From contig NC_133290.1 of NCBI RefSeq assembly GCF_005239225.2, positions 12,966,204-13,030,203 on the forward strand: a stretch of DNA of 64,000 bases, in the 5' to 3' direction. The translations under genes were made by a program, and so were the position numbers. The notes under the pieces are model-generated. The model searched no databases, was not told the origin of the DNA, and saw only the letters and a list, made by a program, of their open reading frames with translations. The DNA comes from Populus alba. Taxonomy: Eukaryota; Streptophyta; Magnoliopsida; Malpighiales; Salicaceae. Each line of letters begins with the position of its first letter. Positions within the stretch are counted from its first letter, which is position 1. Shown here piece after piece: positions 56,781 to 64,000 of the stretch.

Positions 56781-57410
56781 AGGCAAAAACATGGGATGAT
56801 GAGACAACATTTCTTCCTTTTTGCTTAGCACAACTACTACTACTTTATCAGAGTTTGAGACTACTTTTTTCCTGCTTTTGCTTAAAATAAATATTCCATT
56901 TGACCCAATTATATCAACAGGAGGGTATGACCATGCCAGCAGTTTAATTCCTCTACTTGTCTGTTTATGGCTAGCTCTCAGCACATCGATTTCATTTTAT
57001 GCTCAAAATTAGAGAAGACTATTCAATTTTATGTTCAAACTCTACAACAAAAGACTGCTCTTTTGTTGTTGTGATCTGATGTATTCATGCCTCATATATG
57101 TTAGTTTCAATTAAAAATTGAATCATGAAGTTGAGATAAAAATAATATTTTTTAGAAAAAAAAAAGGTTGAGTGTTTAAAGTTTAAAATTGGGTCCTTGG
57201 AATTTTAATTGATTTGAATCAATAAATTTAAATTTTATTTTACTAGATTCATCATCAACTTAATGTCAAAACTTATTTTTAACATCATGAGAGCTTAACT
57301 GAGATAAAACATCAAACTTAATCTCAAATTAACTTAATGTGAAATAATTAAATTAGAAATAAAAAAAGTTAAGTGACAAAGAATAAATTAAAGAAAAATA
57401 TAAAAAGAAA

Positions 57411-58093
57411 ACATCATGGGTAATTATAGCAATCTATAATCTATTGTGTCTTTCTCCTATCTCGTATTGAATTGTGTGTTCACGATTCCAAATGTTATTT
57501 TATGATATATGGAGGGTCAATTTTGCAAAATTAAACTATAATTGTTGAATGAAAAGCAAAATGATCCAATAAAAAATAAAGAATGTGAATGAGAAAAAAA
57601 ATTTAAGGGGCCTAATAAGAAAAGAAGGATGAAAAAAAAATGTGGTGGTTTACTATTCTTAAGAACAATGTTTCCACCCCAAGTTTTTTAATCTGTGTGT
57701 ATGTGTGTTCCCTTAAACATTAACTCGGAAAAAGATTTGATTTACTGAGTTAATTTACAAGTTATCAAATATGACATGCTCTATTAAAAATAATTTAGCA
57801 TGTTCAATTTAAACATGTCTCGGTTTCAACACAACATGTAATATTAATTTTAACATATTTTTTAATTAATTTTAAAAAACAAATAACAAGTTGAAGACTT
57901 AAAATTTTGAATTAACAAACATAATTCAAATATTGAAAACATAAACCAAACTTAAATTCTTAAATTTTCAAATAAAATCTATAATTAAAAAACACAAGTT
58001 CCTTCACCTTTAGATAATAGTAGTTTGTTAAATGAACATATTGTGTTCTTATATAGATATATAAAGGGGAAAATAAGGTATACCTTACTAAAA
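57411..58093. other. AT-rich DNA, nothing recognised
   Basis: Beyond the end of block 3. No ORF with protein-like composition and no clear repeat. Confidence 0.5.
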
Positions 58094-58395
58094 ATTAAGG
58101 ATGATTATTTTCGGTTCGATTTAATTTTTATAAAAAAATAATCAAATTAAAATTATTATTTTTTTAAATCAAAACCAATTCAAACTAGTTTGACTCGATT
58201 TTTTCGATTTGGCTCGGTTTTTTCCGGTTTGGATCCAGTTTGGTTTTTTTTGTTTTAGACTTATAAAATCAAAACCAAATCGAATCGGTCAATTTTTTCA
58301 AAATTTTAATCATTTTTTTTTATGGTTTGATTTTTTTTTTAATTTTTTTTTTAACTTTCTCAATTTAATTAATTTTTCAATTTTTTTACTATCCC
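58094..58395. mobile_element. hAT-like MITE, about 302 bp, with 8-bp target duplication
   Basis: Flanked by TACTAAAA at 58086-58093 and 58396-58403. The ends read TTAAGGATGATTA and (reverse complement) GGGATAGTAAA, related to the ends of the elements at 8649 and 18958. The interior has GGTTTGGTTTT and AAATCAAAACCAAAT blocks. No coding capacity. Confidence 0.6.
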
Positions 58396-58530
58396 TACTA
58401 AAAGGTGAGTCTATTCAAAAGAGTTTTGCCGAATCAAAGTAGCTCAATGAATAACCCTAGATAGCTTGAGTTAGATTAAGAGTTTGGGATTTCTTGGACT
58501 AACCTAGCAAATCAAACTAGATTCACAAGT

Positions 58531-58685
58531 AAAATAAGTGGAATCAGAATTAATCAGATAATATCCTTTGTTACTTCGAGAGGGTCTTCTTGAGAATGTT
58601 ATTTTATATTGCAGAGGTCAAAACAAGAAGTTCCTTTGGAAGTATCAAAGGATATTATCTCATTACCTCTGATTACACTTATTTT
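58531..58685. repeat. Long imperfect inverted repeat (arms about 62 bp)
   Basis: AAAATAAGTGGAATCAGA...AGATAATATCCTTTGTTACTTC on the left pairs with GAAGTATCAAAGGATATTATCT...CTCTGATTACACTTATTTT on the right, with roughly 80 percent pairing and a loop near 28 bases. A 22-bp core has one mismatch. It is a candidate foldback or hairpin RNA source. Confidence 0.8.
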
Positions 58686-58729
58686 AATCTGAGGCAAGTC
58701 AACGATTAATCAGGATGGATTAAGAGTGA

Positions 58730-58905
58730 ACGCAATGTTTATTTTAAAAAAATTTAAAAAAATATATTTATTTTAAATTAATATTTTTTTATGTTTTAAA
58801 ATTATTTTAATATGTTAATGTCAAAAATAATATTTAACAAATAAAAAATATATTATTTTAATACGTTTCAAAATAAAAACTATTTTTAAAAAATAAACAT
58901 AAGTA
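58730..58905. repeat. Copy of dispersed repeat R1
   Basis: Core TTTTAAAATTATTTTAATATGTTAATGTCAAAAATAA, related to the copy at 10155. Confidence 0.45.
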
Positions 58906-59100
58906 TACTCCCCTAATAATAAAGTTGAGAATACAAATAATTAATGAATAATAATAATAATAATAATTTGCAATATATATGAATAAATAAATCGTAAATT
59001 AAATGGCTCGAATGACGAGGCTCCACTCCAGCATGAATCACATTTACAGCGACGGAAGGAACCATGAGACAAGCACGATGAAAGCAATGAGACAAATTAA

Positions 59101-59114
59101 CCCCCCCCCCCCCC
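59101..59114. repeat. Poly-C run (14 C)
   Basis: Uninterrupted C homopolymer followed by poly-A; unusual in this AT-rich DNA. A similar 15-C run lies at 59957-59971. Confidence 0.95.
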
Positions 59115-60418
59115 AAAAAAAAAAATAATTAACGGGTACTCTTTTAATTAAAAAAATAATTTCTAGTGACGAAATACATATTAATTAATTAATTACATGG
59201 ATTAATAGTTGATATATTTTAACATGCTTACGTCCATTTTGTTTCTTGCCTTTTTCCCCACCAATCTCTTGACTATGACAAGCATTTTTATAAGGCCTTT
59301 ATGGTTCATTGAACAATGAGAATTCTTTCAATCGATAACTTCACATCAAATGCCTCCATCATGCAAATCACAAAAGTTTACACATCTTTTCATCAATAGA
59401 TGATATAATAAAATTATAAATTTTAATTTTAAATTATTTGTATTCCCAAAGGCCATTAATTAACAATATATAAATTTAAATTACAAAAATATATTGAAAC
59501 CTGGTATACCAAACTCTAAATACAAGTTAACAGCCATCTTAACTGGAAAAAAAATATTATTAGAACAAAAAAAAAATAACTTATATTACAACATATAATC
59601 CTTCTTCTAAGCTCCTTGAATATTTATCATTAATTGGTTTGTTAAAAAACAATGAGGAAGATGAGATTTATAAAGGAAATAATAAAGGAGAATTAATACC
59701 TAAAATTAATCTCAAGAATTTCGGCAGGGGATGTTATGAGTGTCCATGGGAGTGGTGTCAATGGCGGTTTTACAGGTGAAACAGAGAGAGATAATTTTTT
59801 TTTTTTTTTTTAGTATTCTTGATTTGGTAGAAAAGAATTAAGTATACATTTTCTTTTAAAGTGGAGATAAAAGCTTATAAATTAAATCCAAGTTTTTATG
59901 CCAATTAATCTTTTATTTATTTGAAAGATTGGGGATATACGAGTTAAATAAAGAGTCCCCCCCCCCCCCCCGATTGAGTGAGTTCATAGCCATTGCAAGT
60001 TTAACTAGATGACTTGTCACATTAATACAAAAGCACTTCTTAAGACTTTGTTTGTATTCTTCCTACGTACCCATTTTATACATACTTTGTTTTGTCATGA
60101 GTTTTATCAAAAAATTTTTAATATAAAAAACAATATTTAAAGGCTAATATTGTGTTTTTTTTTTTTTAAATAAGAACTTGAGTCATAAATCATACTAGAT
60201 GTAATAAGATAGTTTTATTTAGTTATACAATAAAAAAACAAAGACAATAAACAAACTAAATTTTAAAAGAAAAGGTGTTAACAACAATCAAAAAAGAAAA
60301 TCTATCAAAAAGAGAAAAATTATAAAGTTAAACTCTAAGATAATCCAAAACTAATAGATAAAATTAAAAAAAAAACACAAAATAAAACATCCCGGATCAA
60401 TCCAAATTAATATAGAGT
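59115..60418. other. AT-rich intergenic DNA, nothing recognised
   Basis: It holds a second poly-C run (59957-59971) and A/T homopolymers. No gene or defined transposon is recognised. Confidence 0.5.
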
Positions 60419-61127
60419 GTGTTTGGTATTGCGGTAGCGTTGTGGTTGTGGTTTAAAAAAAATTGTTTTATAAAAAATACTTTTAGTTGAGGTTGGTTTG
60501 AAAAAATAGGTGTTTGGTTAAAACTGTGGTTAAAATTGAGGTTGAAAAAAAAGTAGTTTAATGTGTTTGGTTAAGAATGCTTTTGAAATTGAGATTATAA
60601 AATAATTTAAAAAAATATATATTAATATTGATGGTTTTAAATTTAAATATTGTAAAATTAATTACTCCTATTACATCATAAAAAAAATAATACTTTATAT
60701 AAAATATTTTTTATTATTCCATTAAACTATTTATAATTTCATTACGTACAAAATTCATTCGATAAAAACTATAAAATTGATATTACTGTGCGAGTGAATT
60801 TAATTCACTTTATACTAGTTTTTCGAGAAAAAAAAAATTGTTTTGTCAATGAATTTAACTCTCTAAACTATTTTTTTTTAAAAAAAATTAATACAATTAA
60901 AACTTTCAAAAAAAAAAAAACCGTGAACAGTGCAGTGAATTGCACTGTTCCTTATTTTTTATAACGTGCAGAGAATGAAAAGCATGTTTTCGTTGCTTTT
61001 CATTTTCAGCGTTTTAAACGCAAAAATTATATGGGTCCCATGAACAATAAACTGTTTTTTTGTATTACCAAACGGCTGCGTGCTGCGTTTTAAATAAAAC
61101 ACAGCCGCAACCGCGTAGACAAACGGA
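60419..61127. mobile_element. MITE-like element, about 0.7 kb
   Basis: The left end TGTTTGGTATTGCGGTAGCG and right end (reverse complement) CGTTTGTCTACGCGGTTGCGG form an imperfect terminal inverted repeat. Inside are a 10-bp perfect hairpin GAACAGTGCA/TGCACTGTTC near 60925-60952 and a GC-rich subterminal hairpin near 61070-61110. No coding. The target duplication is not clear, so the superfamily is open. Confidence 0.55.
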
Positions 61128-61559
61128 GTCATAATAAACTTGTAATTCAAGTCAGGAGGTTAAACCAACCTCATAGAAAGCTATTGGAAAATATAATAAT
61201 AACTACTTCTCAATAATTTAAATATAAAAAGAGAAAATTAAAAAAAATCAGTTAAAATATACCCAAATGATACTATGTATACGTATATTATTGTTATTGA
61301 CTTCAATATTTTTCTTTTTGATGTGACATGTTGGCCCGGATTTGTTGATACAAGGATACTCTAGTCATACCATCTTGAGTTACATCCCTAGTCTGTTGAG
61401 TTAACAATTGTAGATTTTTATTTATTTTATTGGATAAAAAAAAAATTTGTAAAAACATTAATTTTTATCTTATTATTTTATTCAAGATGCTTGTTATTAT
61501 TTCCTAAATTATATGCTATCATAAATACACGCTTTTCTTGACACCTACATGTTTAAGAT

Positions 61560-61795
61560 ATATTAATGTTTTTAAGATGCTTTAAAAAAATGTTTTAGAA
61601 CGCGATGTAAACTATGTTTTATAAAAGAAATTATTAAAATTAATTTTTTATATATTTTAAATCGTTTTGATATGCTGATTTTAAAAATAATTTTTTAAAA
61701 ATTAAAAAATATATATCATTTTAATACATTTAAATATAAAAAATATCAAAAAAAAATCACAAAATCATACTCTCAAATACACGTTAATGAATTTG
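61560..61795. repeat. Copy of dispersed repeat R1
   Basis: Core ATTTTAAATCGTTTTGATATGCTGATTTTAAAAATAATTTTTTAAAA followed by an ATTTTAATACATTT block, as in other R1 copies; the relative order suggests the opposite orientation to the copy at 10155. Confidence 0.5.
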
Positions 61796-62984
61796 TATAA
61801 CTAGCCTTCTGCCTTTAATTTCTGCAAGAACAGTCATTTGGTTTTTTATTTACTAAGTAATAGATTACTTAGCGACTCATTTTCTTCGTCCTTCAGTCTC
61901 AAGCTCGTTGTTCAATGTTCCTCTATAATATGCGGCTTGTCAATAAATCTTCAAACTAATCTCATAGCCTGCGCTAGGTAGTAGGTCGGGGAAAAAAAAC
62001 ACTTTAGTGTTAAAAAAGTCAAGAGGTTGCATGTGTGATCTTGATAAAACAAAAAATGTGTACTAGAAAAAACAAAGAGGATACATTTTAATTTAATCAA
62101 GCGTGGCAGAATGAACAAATTTAAAAAGAATTAACCAGGTCAATTCAAAGATGCATGAACCATCTTGATATCATTTTAATTTTAATTTAATAATTTAATT
62201 TATTAAATAAAATCTAAAAATATAATTTATATTATTTTTTAATAATAAAATTTTTTTAAATTTAAAACTTACATAAACTTATATTATCTTATACTTAATT
62301 TTTATCAAATAAATAGGAATGATGAGATGTAAACTTGTAGCCGCTTTATCATCAAAGCTCTGATGCTATGTCAAAGAACTATATCGATCCAATAACTTAA
62401 ACTGTTAGATGAGATTCCAAGATATGATCTATATTATTTTTTTTTAGTAAGGCTATGATAATAAATTAGAGAGCAAACCAAATAACATGTAAGCTCCAAT
62501 TCCTAATAAATTAAAGACTAATTTGAAGGGAAAAAAAATTAACAAAGAGGAATAAAAAAACGATAATTTGCAAATTGGTGTTTCTTGTGAATATGAACTG
62601 GCCGATGGAAACAAGAGCTGCCTTGAGTAGACACTACTCATCAAACAACACCAAGATAAGAAATAGAAAACGATAACAATCCGAACATTGAAGCCTTAAC
62701 AAGCAAGCAATTTTGAAGATTCTGATGTATTTTAATTTATGATCCTTTCCTTGAGTTCGCTCTCTACTCCATCCCATTTCATTTTCTTTTGAAGATGAAC
62801 TTAAAGAGAAAAGTAATGGCCACCTGCCTTCCCTCTCAATGTAACTTCCAAGCATTAGCATTTCAATTTTTATTGTACCATTACCCTCTCCAATGGTCTC
62901 ACCTTCTTGAGCTTCCTTCCATCATCTTGAAAATTGCAAAAAGAATTATGAAAAAAGATGTCAAAATCCCCCATCTATGGTATT
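61796..62984. other. Intergenic DNA, no gene recognised
   Basis: A mixed stretch at 62580-62960 has overlapping short ORFs on both strands without domains. It may be an untranslated or promoter region of a gene outside the window. Confidence 0.4.
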
Positions 62985-63185
62985 TAAATTGTTTGGAAGT
63001 GTGATTATGGTTGTTTTTAAAGTGCTTTTTACTTAAAAATATATTAAAATGATATTTTTTTTATTTTTTTAAAAATTATTTTTGAAATCAGCGCATCAAA
63101 ATGATTTACAAACACAAAAAAATATTAATTTAAAATTAAAAAAAATAAAAATTAAACTTTTTAAAATACAAATACAAACAAGGCT
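62985..63185. repeat. Copy of dispersed repeat R1
   Basis: Starts TTGTTTGGAAGTGTGATTATGGTTG, then TTAAAAATTATTTTTGAAATCAGCGCATCAAAATGA and AATATTAATTTAAA, ending near AATACAAACAAGG. It is the closest relative of the copy at 10155 in this window. Confidence 0.6.
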
Positions 63186-64000
63186 AACCGAGATTAACCA
63201 ACCATTTTTCCTTCCCTTCGTAAGCACATTAGGAAGATAAGTATATTTTGGGGTTTGTTCTCAATTAGTATATAAGAATAATAAATGGATGCTTGAGTAT
63301 GGTTACTTGAAGATATCATTTTTATAGTACTTAATTTAAAATCTTACAAGGTAATGTTATATATAGGGTTTACAAGACATCACAAATTAATTTTATATAA
63401 AATAAATAGTGCTCCTTTTCTCTTCCAACTTGTTTTTCAAATAATACTTGATATTTAAAGTTAAGATCTATTTGCGGGAAAAATTATTTCTTTTAAAAAT
63501 AAAAATAATTACTTTTTGATATTAAATTGTATTATAAAAAATAAATTAATAATCATTTTTTTTATGTTTAATACATGAAAAATATTCTAGAAAATAACAT
63601 CTTTGAACTATTAAGATTTTGGAATTAAGAGAGTTTTTTTAGTTCTTAATTTTTTTCAAGCATCGTTTATTAATTTGAAATAAACTTTAAGGAAATGAAT
63701 TATTTTATTATAGTAAAATGAGTTGAAAAATATTTTTTAGTGTCTTTTATGTACACTAAAAAATCAATTATAAAAATTAATAATGTTTTTTCGCACCTCA
63801 AATGAGTCTTTGACTATAAATATTTCATAACTCAAATAAAGTATAACTTAATTAGTATTTATTTTATAATTAACATTGCAATTTAAATTTTTAAGAATAA
63901 ATTTGAGGGTGATGATCAGAAGTAGCTAGCATGGAATGGGAAAAAAGGCACATAATTTTTACAATACAAACACTGATAAACAATAATGATAACATGTAAC
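63186..64000. other. AT-rich DNA to the window edge, nothing recognised
   Basis: No ORF above background and no clear repeat boundary. Confidence 0.5.

Overview
This is a plant nuclear window. The evidence is spliceosomal introns, AT-rich intergenic DNA, Copia and Ty3-type LTR sequences, hAT- and Helitron-like elements and an endogenous pararetrovirus. Gene content and repeat style suggest a woody eudicot, most likely poplar or another Salicaceae; that genus call is inference. I see no CRISPR array, operon or bacterial feature. No new biochemical system is evident. What is unusual is the history of one duplicated locus.

Layout. 1-1.2 kb: the right end of a Ty3-type LTR ends 21 bp before what looks like the terminal exon of a plus-strand gene that lies mostly off-window. 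1.6-4.8 kb: two decayed copies of a small SAM-dependent methyltransferase gene. 8.1-8.4 kb: an intact PP1 inhibitor-3 type gene. 11.5-13.5 kb: an intact F-box gene. 15.0-57.4 kb: three paralogous blocks, each carrying an intact 11-exon subtilisin-like protease gene on the minus strand. 57.4-64 kb: AT-rich DNA with MITE-like repeats and a long inverted repeat, but no recognised gene.

The subtilase locus. Block 1 (about 15.04-26.22 kb) is broken by a 1,056-bp hAT-like element with an 8-bp target duplication and by a 5.9-kb decayed endogenous caulimovirid. Blocks 2 and 3 (27,326-46,711 and 46,712 to about 57,410) are a head-to-tail duplication with a readable junction. Block 2 then gained a 1.63-kb Helitron-like element, whose empty site survives in block 3, and a 7.4-kb Copia element. 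The Copia element is itself split by a 2.4-kb solo LTR. The three protease genes remain about 95 percent alike, introns included, although the DNA flanking block 1 has diverged strongly. Shared variants switch partner along the genes, which points to ectopic gene conversion.

Roles. The three proteases are predicted secreted (apoplastic) subtilases of the SBT5/AIR3 type, probably co-expressed paralogues with different upstream regions. The inhibitor-3 gene would act on PP1 phosphatase, and the F-box gene in SCF ubiquitin ligases. I see no pathway link between these genes and the protease array.
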